A stretch of 51,411 nt of DNA from Candidatus Zixiibacteriota bacterium (GTDB lineage: Bacteria > Zixibacteria > MSB-5A5 > GN15 > FEB-12): assembly GCA_019038695.1 (NCBI GenBank), contig JAHOYZ010000053.1:1-51411 (forward strand). The letters are read 5' to 3'. Below, piece after piece: positions 14,975 through 23,583 of the stretch. Position 1 is the first letter of the stretch; every line of letters starts with the position of its first letter. The notes beneath the pieces were generated by a model. It did no database searches. It saw nothing but the letters and a program-made list of their open reading frames with translations, and was not told where the DNA came from. A program made the position numbers and the translations under genes.

Positions 14975-14998
14975 GTCGAAACTGAAGACAGTGTCGAC
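14975..14998. repeat. 24-nt hairpin repeat downstream of FG-GAP gene (second copy)
   Basis: This is identical to 752-775 and lies 13 bases after the TAG of the FG-GAP/dockerin gene. The stem GTCGA/TCGAC plus ACTG/CAGT closes a four-base loop. There is no T-tract. Confidence 0.6.
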
Positions 14999-15055
14999 CT
15001 ACTCAGGATTTGGCAAGAGCACAGGGCTTATGCCCTTGGCTTATGACTGAAATGG

Positions 15056-15745
15056 CTACTCCGGCCTTGGACCAAACAACGATGTACCCAGACGGATCAT
15101 CGTCGCGCCTTCGGCAATGGCCAGGGCAAAATCACCCGACATACCCATCGATAACGTGTCGAACTGATCCCTGACTATCTCCCGTCCCTGCTTGAAAAGA
15201 TCATGCCCCCGGGCATAAGCCGCCCTGATAGCATCCTCGTCATCGGTATGCGGACCAATCGTCATCAGACCGGCCAGAGTAATGTTCGCCAGCGGCTTCA
15301 CCCGTCTTACCAAATCCAGACAATCGTCCGGCATAACACCATATTTCTGGCTCTCACCCGAACAATTGACCTCGATGAGACATTCGATGTTCAGCCCTGT
15401 CAAGCCAGCCTGACGGTCAATCTCCTCGGCAACTCTCCATGAATCGACCGACTGGATAACATCGAACAACTGGACAGCTTTCTTGATCTTATTAGTCTGA
15501 AGATGCCCCACCATGTGAAACCGGGCGATCTGACCCAGCTCGGCGATTTTCTTGTCCGCCTCCTGCACGCGACTCTCACCAATATTATGCAATCCGGCTG
15601 CAACCGCCATACTTACCATAGGCGTCGGCTGTCGTTTGGTAACTGCTACTATCGTGATATCATCGGTGTCGCGGTCGTAGCGTTCACAAGCGGCAGCGAT
15701 CTGCGCATGTGTCCGGGCGATGTTTTGGGCTATTTTCTCTTTCAT
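15056..15745 (-). CDS. yggS: YggS family PLP-binding protein (PLP homeostasis)
   Basis: This 229-residue protein has the single alanine-racemase-like barrel typical of YggS/PROSC. The PLP lysine is K37 in VAVTKRQP. Conserved stretches include NIGESRVQEADKK, FHMVGHLQTNKIKK, SVDS, GLMTIGP and the C-terminal LSMGMSGDFALAIAEGATM followed by RLGTSLFG. Family members have no known enzymatic activity and keep pyridoxal phosphate and amino-acid pools balanced in the cytoplasm. GGTGG precedes the ATG. It is often found near division genes, but here its neighbours are unrelated. Confidence 0.95.
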   Translation of the reverse strand: MKEKIAQNIARTHAQIAAACERYDRDTDDITIVAVTKRQPTPMVSMAVAAGLHNIGESRVQEADKKIAELGQIARFHMVGHLQTNKIKKAVQLFDVIQSVDSWRVAEEIDRQAGLTGLNIECLIEVNCSGESQKYGVMPDDCLDLVRRVKPLANITLAGLMTIGPHTDDEDAIRAAYARGHDLFKQGREIVRDQFDTLSMGMSGDFALAIAEGATMIRLGTSLFGPRPE

Positions 15746-15922
15746 CTTTCCACCAGCATAAAGCAGGCACTAACCGTTTGGGGCAAGGAAAAAGACAGGA
15801 TTGTCAGCACGGATTGGAGATTGCATTGTCCATTGTAGTCAACATACTCAAGGCCGACCGCATAGAAAAAAACGACGGACACAAGGCCCGCCGCTCGTTG
15901 TCTACAATGAAGTTGGTTTCGG

Positions 15923-17140
15923 TCAGGCTTGCATTGGCTGAGTCGGCTCACTTAAGCGATCCATATCGGTGACAGTACCCGGCATCGGTAGTGGTTCCTG
16001 CGTGGGAATCTCCGGCTGCGGAATAGTTCCCGGCGCAAATTGCGAGCGGATATCTGACATCGCAGTGTCTACACGACCAAAGAAGCTCTCTATCGAGTCG
16101 GTCAGATGATCCCGCGCGACATCCACCATAGCTCCAGTGAACCCAAGTTCTTCGGCAGCCTGCTCGAAGGCTCCTACCGTTTTGGCCAGAAGCTGTTCCT
16201 CGGCCTGATTGAGATAGGCGTCGACGGAATCAAAGAAAGTCGCCATCATATCGTTGGTGCCGCCTTGAGCTACATCACCTGCAGTGCTGATGTATTTCCC
16301 CAGTGAATCAGGCATCTGCTCGGCGACGTTCCGAGTTTGGACATTAAAACGTTGCAAATTGGCAAAACTAAATTGACTGTCCATCTTGAAACGGAAAGCA
16401 AACTTGTTCACTGAACGACGGTAACCATCGCGGACCAGAACGTTTTGCGATCGCTGCTGATTGGTTGCTTCGCGGAAAAATGATTCCAGAGCAAAATCAC
16501 GACTATTGGCCTGGAACATCCCGGCCTGTCGAGAAGCAGCGTGACTCATTCCGCGAGCTTGAAGATTTCCCGCTCCCTCTTCGGCGTCGGGCAGGTTAGA
16601 CTTCGATATTTCAAATCCTTTTAGAGCAAAATCGGCCGAAAGGCCAAAACCACCGGCGAATAGTTGATCCACACCGGTCGTGTCGCCACCGGAAAGATAT
16701 CGAGCGGTACGACTAATGGCGGCCAGATCAAACTCAAGATCGAGCTTGTATTCCAGATGAGCGTTGCGCATGAACGTGTAAGTGCCATCCGGGATCACAG
16801 CCGGTGTCTCACTACCCGAATCAGACGGAACATCGCCACCAAGTACATACACATCAGTGGGTACAGTGTCAGTAGCTGATGGGGTTGTATCAGCACCGGT
16901 AGTTGTCGATGCGGTGTCTGTTGCCTCCTGTGGCACAGCCTTATCCGTCGTTGGTTGCGCTGATGATGGCTCCCAGCGATCCTTTTCTGGAGCAGCAACT
17001 TCTACAGAGTTGGGATCATAGGCCGGTGATGAGTTGTAATAGTGATTCGGGGTCCGATTAGCGTAGAGATCATTCGTCATACGGAGATAATGATCGCGGA
17101 AATTCTGCCCGATATTGGCCAAAAAGCCTGTCAAACTCAT
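15923..17140 (-). CDS. Hypothetical protein with Thr/Pro/Asp-rich linker
   Basis: I do not recognise this 405-residue protein. It has no signal peptide or membrane segment. A short N-terminal part (1-50, FRDHYLRMTNDLYANRTP) is followed by a low-complexity linker rich in Thr, Pro, Ser and Asp (about 50-115). A larger domain from about 120 has helical regions with many Gln, Asn and Phe, and two amphipathic helices near 305-355 (LNQAEEQLLAKTVGAFEQAAEELGF in part). The C-terminus is Pro-rich. The composition suggests an exported or surface-associated structural protein using a non-Sec route, but that is a guess. The gene is flanked by yggS and an alcohol dehydrogenase gene, with intergenic gaps on both sides. 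Confidence 0.6.
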   Translation of the reverse strand: MSLTGFLANIGQNFRDHYLRMTNDLYANRTPNHYYNSSPAYDPNSVEVAAPEKDRWEPSSAQPTTDKAVPQEATDTASTTTGADTTPSATDTVPTDVYVLGGDVPSDSGSETPAVIPDGTYTFMRNAHLEYKLDLEFDLAAISRTARYLSGGDTTGVDQLFAGGFGLSADFALKGFEISKSNLPDAEEGAGNLQARGMSHAASRQAGMFQANSRDFALESFFREATNQQRSQNVLVRDGYRRSVNKFAFRFKMDSQFSFANLQRFNVQTRNVAEQMPDSLGKYISTAGDVAQGGTNDMMATFFDSVDAYLNQAEEQLLAKTVGAFEQAAEELGFTGAMVDVARDHLTDSIESFFGRVDTAMSDIRSQFAPGTIPQPEIPTQEPLPMPGTVTDMDRLSEPTQPMQA

Positions 17141-17287
17141 ACCTAATTCCTCTGTTTACGAATTCGGTCGGCACGATGCCGGCTGACTCACTCTTATCTT
17201 TATCGGTACTTTTGTGGGTTGGTTGAGCCTTGGGGACGCAGACAGTTTGTCTGGTTTCGCGGTCGCTACACTCCCTGGGAACCCGAC

Positions 17288-18286
17288 CTACGAGGTCGCC
17301 TGATCCACGACAATCACCGCCGCACCGTTGAAGCGCCCGTGGCGGAGATCATCTAAAGCCTCATTGGCCTGTTCCAGCGGATAGGGCGTAACTTCGGTCT
17401 TGATCGGGACTTTTGGAGCAAGAGCCAGAAACTCTTCACCGTCACGACGGGTCAGATTGGCCACTGAGCGCACGACCCGTTCTTCCCAGAGAAGGGAATA
17501 CGGAAAGGATGGAATGTCGCTCATGTGAATACCGGCGCAAACAACAATCCCCCCCTTATCGACCGCCTTCAGTGCAGCCGGGACAAGCTCACCGGCGGGG
17601 GCAAAAATAATCGCCGCATCAAGTTTCTCTGGCGGTGTTTCATCGGAGAATCCGGCCCATTTCGCTCCGAGTGATTTGGCAAACTCAAGTCCGTCCGTGT
17701 CCCCACGTCGTGTAAAAGCGTACACTTCCCGACCTTGATAATTGGCAACCTGGATTAAAATATGTGCCGCCGCACCAAATCCATAAAACCCCAGGCATGC
17801 GGCATCGCCGCACATACGCAGGGAGCGATAACCTATTAGACCGGCGCACAACAACGGCGCGGCTTGAAGATCAGGGTATTCGTCGGGAATCGGGAAACAG
17901 AATCGTTCGTCGGAGACACATAGTTCGGCGAAACCGCCGTCTATTTGATAACCGGTGTACTTGGCGTTGTCGCAAAGATTCTCGCGGTCGGATTCGCAGA
18001 AAGAGCAAGCCCCACAGCTTCCCCCCAACCAGGGAACACCAACGCGATCACCAACGGTCAAAGAAGAGACTACGTCTCCGATGGCTTCGACTCGTCCTAC
18101 TATTTGATGGCCGGGGATGATTGGTAGTTTAGGTTCGGTGAGGTCACCATCAACAACGTGCAGATCGGTGCGACAGATCCCACATACGGAGACACGTATC
18201 AGCACTTGTCCCTTACCCGGCTTAGGGTCGGCAACTTGCCGCAGCTTCAGCTGCTCTCCCGGTTTTTCCAGAACCATCGCACGCAT
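17288..18286 (-). CDS. Zinc-dependent alcohol dehydrogenase family protein
   Basis: This is a 332-residue medium-chain dehydrogenase. The catalytic zinc site is C38 in CGICRTDLH with H60 in PGHQIVGRV (Gln replaces the usual Glu of GHE). The structural zinc site is C91, C94, C97 and C105. The Rossmann domain follows at about 150-290, with FYGFGAAAH in place of the canonical GxGxxG. It probably oxidises or reduces an alcohol/aldehyde pair with NAD(P)H in the cytoplasm; the substrate cannot be told. AAGGAAA precedes the ATG. It is apparently monocistronic. Confidence 0.9.
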   Translation of the reverse strand: MRAMVLEKPGEQLKLRQVADPKPGKGQVLIRVSVCGICRTDLHVVDGDLTEPKLPIIPGHQIVGRVEAIGDVVSSLTVGDRVGVPWLGGSCGACSFCESDRENLCDNAKYTGYQIDGGFAELCVSDERFCFPIPDEYPDLQAAPLLCAGLIGYRSLRMCGDAACLGFYGFGAAAHILIQVANYQGREVYAFTRRGDTDGLEFAKSLGAKWAGFSDETPPEKLDAAIIFAPAGELVPAALKAVDKGGIVVCAGIHMSDIPSFPYSLLWEERVVRSVANLTRRDGEEFLALAPKVPIKTEVTPYPLEQANEALDDLRHGRFNGAAVIVVDQATS

Positions 18287-18325
18287 GGTGGTTTCCTTTT
18301 ACAAAGTACCGGAGTTCCGTGGGCA

Positions 18326-18343
18326 GCAGACGCCCTCGTCTGC
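18326..18343. repeat. Dispersed palindrome (GCAGACGCCCTCGTCTGC)
   Basis: This is a copy of the palindromic element seen at 715-734 and 49793-49852. It lies in the gap between the small exported protein gene and the alcohol dehydrogenase gene, 17 bases after the former's stop. Confidence 0.65.
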
Positions 18344-18362
18344 CCCTTTATGATTCTGTTTC

Positions 18363-18989
18363 CTAAGGCTCAATGTTTTCTTCGATCTCATCGCTTTCGC
18401 GAGGCATAGGCAGAATCATGGGTGTGACTTCTTCTACGCCGGGGACCTGTTTGAGCCATTTCACTACTTCTTCGACCGACAGCGTGTCTGAGAAGGTCAT
18501 CCTGAAGAATGGAGACAAGTCTGACGGTTCATACCATCGTTCTCGGTATTTGTCCCATCTCGGCGACGTGTCAAAGCTCGCTCTGGGAAATCGTCTCCGC
18601 AGCATGACCGGGTTGATCATTTCCAGTGTTTCCTGCAATTCTGCAGAGAACACTCTTATGCCCTGAATTTGAGTCGAATCACTAACAACCGTTGATACGT
18701 ATCTCACGGAGTCAGGACGAAAGGTCATAGCACTGTCAACCAGCAGATCACCGATCATCCTCCAGTCCAAAGTACTATCGAGATGCTCCTCGCAGGCGGC
18801 AGTGTCAAACACAACACCAACTAACTCTTGAGGAATCAGAAGTATTGATCGATCTGTCTTAAACCCAACCACTCCCGGGTAATGTTCACCTACCACAGTA
18901 GATGAAGACAATAGAAAGATGCCTAATAGAAATATCGGTACTCGTAAGAACAAGTACGAAGTAATGATCAATCTCACTCTGTTTAACAT
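18363..18989 (-). CDS. Small exported protein resembling a subtilase prodomain
   Basis: The ATG at 18989 is preferred because GGGGAGG lies six bases upstream; a longer frame begins at 19025 without such a site. The 208-residue product has an N-terminal hydrophobic signal or anchor (about 5-35) and a mature domain. The last 60 residues, with FRMTFSDTLSVEEVVKWLKQ then VPGVEEVTP, recall the beta-alpha-beta inhibitor-like prodomain of S8 peptidases (typical ending LPGVEYAEP). No protease domain follows: the frame stops and a dispersed palindrome comes next. It could be a stand-alone protease inhibitor, a decayed protease gene or an unrelated fold. The prodomain idea rests on pattern memory only. 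Confidence 0.6.
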   Translation of the reverse strand: MLNRVRLIITSYLFLRVPIFLLGIFLLSSSTVVGEHYPGVVGFKTDRSILLIPQELVGVVFDTAACEEHLDSTLDWRMIGDLLVDSAMTFRPDSVRYVSTVVSDSTQIQGIRVFSAELQETLEMINPVMLRRRFPRASFDTSPRWDKYRERWYEPSDLSPFFRMTFSDTLSVEEVVKWLKQVPGVEEVTPMILPMPRESDEIEENIEP

Positions 18990-19190
18990 AGTATACCTCC
19001 CCATTTCATAAGCCCGTTGGCCCACCGATTATTAATCCAATCTAATCATCCACTGATCCCATAGCAAGTGTCACCCTTCGACTACGCTCTGGATGACAGC
19101 CAATAAGAAAAGGCGGAACCGCGAATGGGTCCCGCCTTACGAAAACTTCAGATCAATGGCAGGTTTGAAGACAAGCCCGCCTTACAAGAA

Positions 19191-21587
19191 TCAGGTCTGG
19201 AACAGGTATTGCAATTTCATGAAGAAATGCCGTTCGGTCATTTTCCAGTCTGAAGGTGATTCAGAATTACGGTTCAGATCACGATAGTCATGCGTCGTAC
19301 CGATATAGAACATCGAGAATGGACTGATCCGATATGTGATCAACGGATCAACATCCCATTGCCTTGATTCATAGATCGGTAAGCTCGCGACCGGCCATTC
19401 CTCCGCCCCGTTGAACCTGTATTTCATTTCAAACTCGTTGTATTGAACAACCAGCCTCAGAGATAACCGGGGGTTCACCTGTAACTGCAAACGAGTTCGA
19501 CCAATGAACTGTCGGAACAACTCTGTATCATCCTCGACATAAGTGCTCTTGACATAGCGTACATTGGGTTCGATAGTCAGGCGATCGATCGGCTTCAAAT
19601 CCGCAAATGCAGACAACGCCACCTCGTCACCCTGCACATCCACACTCAGAGCCGGACCTTTTCCGGTGCTGACGTTAACCCCGAAACCCAGTTTGTCATT
19701 TAACCGGTGGTTGGATGCAAACCGGACGTTCCACAGGTTGTCGTAGAAAATACCTCCCCACAATTCTTCGCCTCGATCGAAGGAGACTTCCAGATAAGTC
19801 TGCGCCACCCGCAAACTGGTGTTGAGCGACACTGTGGCATGACGCCATTTTCTTTGGCCGCCATAATTCCATCGAGCATTAACATTGAACTGGGGAGATA
19901 TCCGCTGGAATATAGTACCCTCCGGATAGAACGTGTAGGAACCATAAATGAACGAGTTTCTCTGGTTGTTCCACGGATCATAGCCGGTCTGGGTGCGATA
20001 TGACGGCGCAACTTCGTTGTAGTCGAGAATCATAGACCAGTTGCGACCGAACCTTCTTAGCTCAGCGATAAGGGCATGGCCATTGAATTTCTCACCATCC
20101 AATACAGCCGTGTGTTTGCCATCATCAAACAACTCTTGTGCACCCAGGACACTGTCGCGGACGTGCGAAACCTGGTTACTTGGCGTCGCATCCAACAATG
20201 AATCGAGGAACGGATTGAAATAGTCCGGCTCTTCGGTCCGCGAACCAACGATCTGACCAATCACACTGAGGGTACGAGACAATCGGATTCGCGTGTCAAG
20301 ACTCGCAATAGATCCATAGCCACCGCCATCGAATCGTCGATCAGTAAGCATGAACCCAACCTGCGAACCATTGCCGAAATATCGTTGACCGCGTAGGACA
20401 TTGACATAACTCTCGCCGACATCAGTCACCTCACCTCGCTCTTCAAGCGGAACAGTGTAAGGTGAGCTTTCATCGAGCGCTGACATAAAGGCGATGCCAA
20501 ACTTCTCTGTCCGGCCGGTGAATTTGGTGGCATACCTTGGAGTCTCAACAGTGCGTGTATCAAACGAATTGAAATACGTCCTGAAAAGATCAGCTCCCTC
20601 CTGGAAGAATGGCCTTCTTTCGAAAACCAGTAGTTGGATCGTCGAGTTCACATCCAACTGGGCCTGATCAGATTCAACCTGAGAGAAATCCGGATTATAG
20701 TAACCTTCAAGCGTCATTGAAGAAGAAATAGAATACTTGCCCTGTAACGCTAGTTGAGCATCCGGATCGTCGTTCTCAAAAGATGCCGCAGCACTCTGTG
20801 GGGAAAGAAAGCCAGACTGGCGAGCAACAACCGTCGGTAATATTTCAAACCCCTTGCCCGGCCGAACGTTCTTGATACCAGTCACAGTCCCATACTTACA
20901 GGCCTCGCAGGGTTCATTACGATCGTTGGCTCCCCATGTATACTGATAGTAGCTGTCGCGTGGACGATCGCGACGGAATTGGACTCGCCATGTTTGTTCA
21001 TCTTTACTCGGAAACCGCATACTGGCAAACGGCACTGCGAACTCCACAGTGTAGCCGGAATCCGTGACCTGTGCGGCCGACTGCCAGATTAGATCAAAAC
21101 CACTATCCTGTCCCCCCACCATAGTCCAGAGTCGATCCTTCTGCACGCCGTGTGGGTTTACAAACAACTCGTAGGCCCAGGATGCTTCACCATAGGTGTC
21201 GATTAGTACTCCGACCACATCGTCTCCGTAAAATTCATCCCGTTGACTCATTGTGGCCCGTATCTCGTCGGGATTGTCGTAGCAGATAAAACCAATATAC
21301 AGGTGTTCGTCATCGTATGTGATAAACGCCTCGGTCCGGACCTCCGGTCTAATATTCTCTCCGGGAGATATTTCGACAAAACTGGAAGCATGGCCGACGC
21401 CCTTCCAACCGGGATCACTCAGATCACCATCAATCTTGATTTCGCCCAAAGCTTCGACCGTGATCATAGTCGGCTGAAATGTTGGTTCAAAGCCAGTAGT
21501 TGCCAAAGCAACCGAAGACACCACCAGCAGAATGATGGCCGCTCTCATAATTGGAGTAAATAGAAGTACATTATTAATCAATTTCAT
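19191..21587 (-). CDS. CBM9-like/DUF5916 outer-membrane protein
   Basis: From the ATG at 21587 (AAAGGA eight bases upstream) the product is 798 residues with a signal peptide ending near VALATTG. Residues about 25-215 match the CBM9-like/DOMON domain: KIDGDLSDPGW, DDEHLYIGFICYDN, GDDVVGVLIDTYG and VEFAVPFASMRFP. The remaining 580 residues are rich in alternating aromatic/polar strands and match the DUF5916 region, which is thought to be an outer-membrane beta-barrel (FFQEGADLF, FAIAFMS-like strands, ending FMKLQYLFQT). The ligand is unknown; relatives sit near peptidases and transporters. The gene stands alone between the exported small protein and the YedF-like gene. Confidence 0.85.
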   Translation of the reverse strand: MKLINNVLLFTPIMRAAIILLVVSSVALATTGFEPTFQPTMITVEALGEIKIDGDLSDPGWKGVGHASSFVEISPGENIRPEVRTEAFITYDDEHLYIGFICYDNPDEIRATMSQRDEFYGDDVVGVLIDTYGEASWAYELFVNPHGVQKDRLWTMVGGQDSGFDLIWQSAAQVTDSGYTVEFAVPFASMRFPSKDEQTWRVQFRRDRPRDSYYQYTWGANDRNEPCEACKYGTVTGIKNVRPGKGFEILPTVVARQSGFLSPQSAAASFENDDPDAQLALQGKYSISSSMTLEGYYNPDFSQVESDQAQLDVNSTIQLLVFERRPFFQEGADLFRTYFNSFDTRTVETPRYATKFTGRTEKFGIAFMSALDESSPYTVPLEERGEVTDVGESYVNVLRGQRYFGNGSQVGFMLTDRRFDGGGYGSIASLDTRIRLSRTLSVIGQIVGSRTEEPDYFNPFLDSLLDATPSNQVSHVRDSVLGAQELFDDGKHTAVLDGEKFNGHALIAELRRFGRNWSMILDYNEVAPSYRTQTGYDPWNNQRNSFIYGSYTFYPEGTIFQRISPQFNVNARWNYGGQRKWRHATVSLNTSLRVAQTYLEVSFDRGEELWGGIFYDNLWNVRFASNHRLNDKLGFGVNVSTGKGPALSVDVQGDEVALSAFADLKPIDRLTIEPNVRYVKSTYVEDDTELFRQFIGRTRLQLQVNPRLSLRLVVQYNEFEMKYRFNGAEEWPVASLPIYESRQWDVDPLITYRISPFSMFYIGTTHDYRDLNRNSESPSDWKMTERHFFMKLQYLFQT

Positions 21588-21958
21588 ACGACAAATCCTT
21601 TCCAGGAACAAGTCCCGTTGAAACAAGTTCCGTTGAAACAAGTTCCGTTAAAACGACTTACGAGGCAACGCACAACTTCCGCGCCGCCTCGCACATGTAT
21701 CATACCACTACACAATCGCCGGACTCTGTCCAGACAATCACTCATTTATTCAGCCGTTCGCCCTCTTTTTACGGTCCGCTAATAGTCATATACGTCGGCT
21801 TGCCAAGAAGGTTGTCCCGGACATGATTTTATTTGAGTTTTGGTTCAGAGCCCGTCGTACCATTCGGGCAACAGGTATAAGAGACTTTCCCGACGCCGTT
21901 CATCACGTACATCAGGAACAATTCGTATGCTATCGTCGACTCGACGTCGGTGTAAATC
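21588..21958. other. Intergenic region with tandem 15-bp repeat and possible small reading frame
   Basis: This 371-base gap carries three tandem copies of a 15-bp unit (CAAGTTCCGTTGAAA type, 21609-21653) just upstream of the DUF5916 start. Further along, on the minus strand, a short open frame ending at 21829 (residues YFDPEIYTDVESTIAYELF and on to TCCPNGTTGSEPKLK) follows the YedF-like gene in another phase. It lacks a good start, so I do not call it a gene. Confidence 0.45.
21609..21653. repeat. Three tandem 15-bp repeats upstream of DUF5916 gene
   Basis: The units are 21609-21623, 21624-21638 and 21639-21653, differing at one or two bases. They lie 22 to 66 bases before the start codon at 21587, within the likely untranslated leader. 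Variation in copy number could alter expression. Confidence 0.75.
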
Positions 21959-22306
21959 TCAGGGTCGAAGTACTCTCTTGTATGAAAGCATCGCGTCGAC
22001 TGTTTCTTTCATATTGGTTGGTTTGCCAACGATCAATTGATCTTCTCTCTCGTAGTACTTCAAGCACGTTAGACAAGAGAGAATCTCTACTCCATGAGAC
22101 TCCAGAGCTTTCATTGATTTCTCGACAAATGATCCTTCGGTAGAGAGGAACACACCGCTGTTGACACACAGTATCCGGACCGGTAATGAATCCGATGCGC
22201 TCAATGTGTCCAGGAATGATGACATCAGCTTCTCGCCGAGATCAATTTCCCCCTCACCCAATCCTGACGATTCGAAAATCATCAGTAGATCTTTATCAAT
22301 GGTCAT
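21959..22306 (-). CDS. DsrE-fold protein similar to the C-terminal half of YedF
   Basis: This 115-residue protein matches the C-terminal DsrE/F-like domain of YedF, the sulfurtransferase-like protein linked to selenium metabolism. Visible features are the opening LLMIFESSGLGEGEIDLG, LCVNSGVFLSTEGSFVEK, VEILSCLTCLKYY (two Cys in SCLTC) and VGKPTNMKETV. The N-terminal TusA/SirA domain of full YedF is absent. Its partner proteins (SelD, SelU) are not in the window, so the role is uncertain. It is 24 bases downstream of the exchanger gene and probably co-transcribed. Confidence 0.78.
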   Translation of the reverse strand: MTIDKDLLMIFESSGLGEGEIDLGEKLMSSFLDTLSASDSLPVRILCVNSGVFLSTEGSFVEKSMKALESHGVEILSCLTCLKYYEREDQLIVGKPTNMKETVDAMLSYKRVLRP

Positions 22307-22330
22307 AACACAAGCTCACCCTTCCAATCA

Positions 22331-23536
22331 TTAACCCTTCTCCTTTAACCCCAGCCCCGTTCGCCAAGCCGGAATCAGATCACGGCGATGTAGAATGGTA
22401 TACACAAGCCCCAGCGCCATGTAGATAGCGGCTACTTCCATCCGAATCTCAGCGATAATCAACTGAGTCAGAAAAAGCACCAACAATAGTATTCCATTGG
22501 CCCGGTCGAATTTCAGGTTAACAAGCACCGCCACACCAAAGAGCGACTGGGCCGCTGTGAGATACAATTCGTGTGACTGCACAGTGTCGAGAGGAAAGGG
22601 ACGTATAGCCTGTCCCGAGATGGCAAAAACGAGGGGTATAGTGCCAATCAATAGCGTCCATTGATTCACTTTTGACGAAATTAGAGCCTTCATGGCCGAC
22701 CCTGCCTGACCCCGCAACGCCCAAGTGGCCGCTACAATGAACTCCGGTGATTCCGAAGCCAGCGGAGCGAGCCATTGTACCAGAAAGAACTCGTCGACAC
22801 CCCATACCGCGCCGGCCCCTACCAGCGATTCGGCAAACGGCTCCGCCACGAAGAAAATCACGGCACCGGCATAGAGGAACAGCGATGTAGTCGTCAATCG
22901 TCTGGGTATCTTCCCGAGATTGGCTACGATCCTGGCCGGTCCGACCAACTCCGGTTCAATTGTCTCCATCCCAGCCACGCGCCTGGTGTACAAAACGAAC
23001 ATCGTTACCAGAATAGCGGTATCAATCAGGGTGAGGCTTCCCTTGAGGGGAATCGTAAAGGAATAGATCGTTGCCATAGCCAGATAGAAAATCTCAACCC
23101 GCTGATCCTTGCCAAGGATAATCTTCGTCTTGTGCTTGGCGAAGATGAAAAGCATCAGCACAAGCGGCCAACCAAAACCGACCAACAGCCGGTTGGCACC
23201 GGTCATGTTGGCGATGGCATAATGGGCTTGAGAAGGGTCATGGGCAGCTTTCCAGGTGAAAACAAAATCTACCGCATATTCCGGCAACACTGCCAACAAA
23301 GCCAGGATCGCCACCGCCAAAGACTCCGAAATGTCAACCTGGGCCGCCTCAGCCGCCCATGCCAGAATAAACGCGGCACAAAAAACCGATAGGCCAAAGA
23401 TCAGGATCCCCCACTGCGGGGCAATATGAAAATGGGTCAGTCCAAACCACGCTCCCGGCAACGAGATCAGGAAGGTAACTGCTACAAATACATAGGAACC
23501 GGGGTTAATAGTGTAACGCTGATGCTGCTCTTCCAT
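22331..23536 (-). CDS. Sodium/calcium exchanger family (CaCA) membrane protein
   Basis: The 401-residue polytopic protein has two alpha-repeat regions typical of cation/Ca2+ antiporters: SESLAVAILALLAVLPEYAV with ANMTGANRLLVGFGWP in the first half, and LAPLASESPEFIVAATWAL with SSKVNQWTLLIGTIPLVF in the second. It has about ten to eleven membrane helices. Acidic residues within PEYAVD and SESPEF should form the ion site. It probably exports Ca2+ in exchange for Na+ or H+ at the inner membrane. The gene follows the EIIA-CBS and DUF502 genes on the same strand. Confidence 0.88.
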   Translation of the reverse strand: MEEQHQRYTINPGSYVFVAVTFLISLPGAWFGLTHFHIAPQWGILIFGLSVFCAAFILAWAAEAAQVDISESLAVAILALLAVLPEYAVDFVFTWKAAHDPSQAHYAIANMTGANRLLVGFGWPLVLMLFIFAKHKTKIILGKDQRVEIFYLAMATIYSFTIPLKGSLTLIDTAILVTMFVLYTRRVAGMETIEPELVGPARIVANLGKIPRRLTTTSLFLYAGAVIFFVAEPFAESLVGAGAVWGVDEFFLVQWLAPLASESPEFIVAATWALRGQAGSAMKALISSKVNQWTLLIGTIPLVFAISGQAIRPFPLDTVQSHELYLTAAQSLFGVAVLVNLKFDRANGILLLVLFLTQLIIAEIRMEVAAIYMALGLVYTILHRRDLIPAWRTGLGLKEKG

Positions 23537-23583
23537 TTAGTCTGAAACCTCGCTTAGATGGCTTTGAATCCGCAGGCGGTCGT

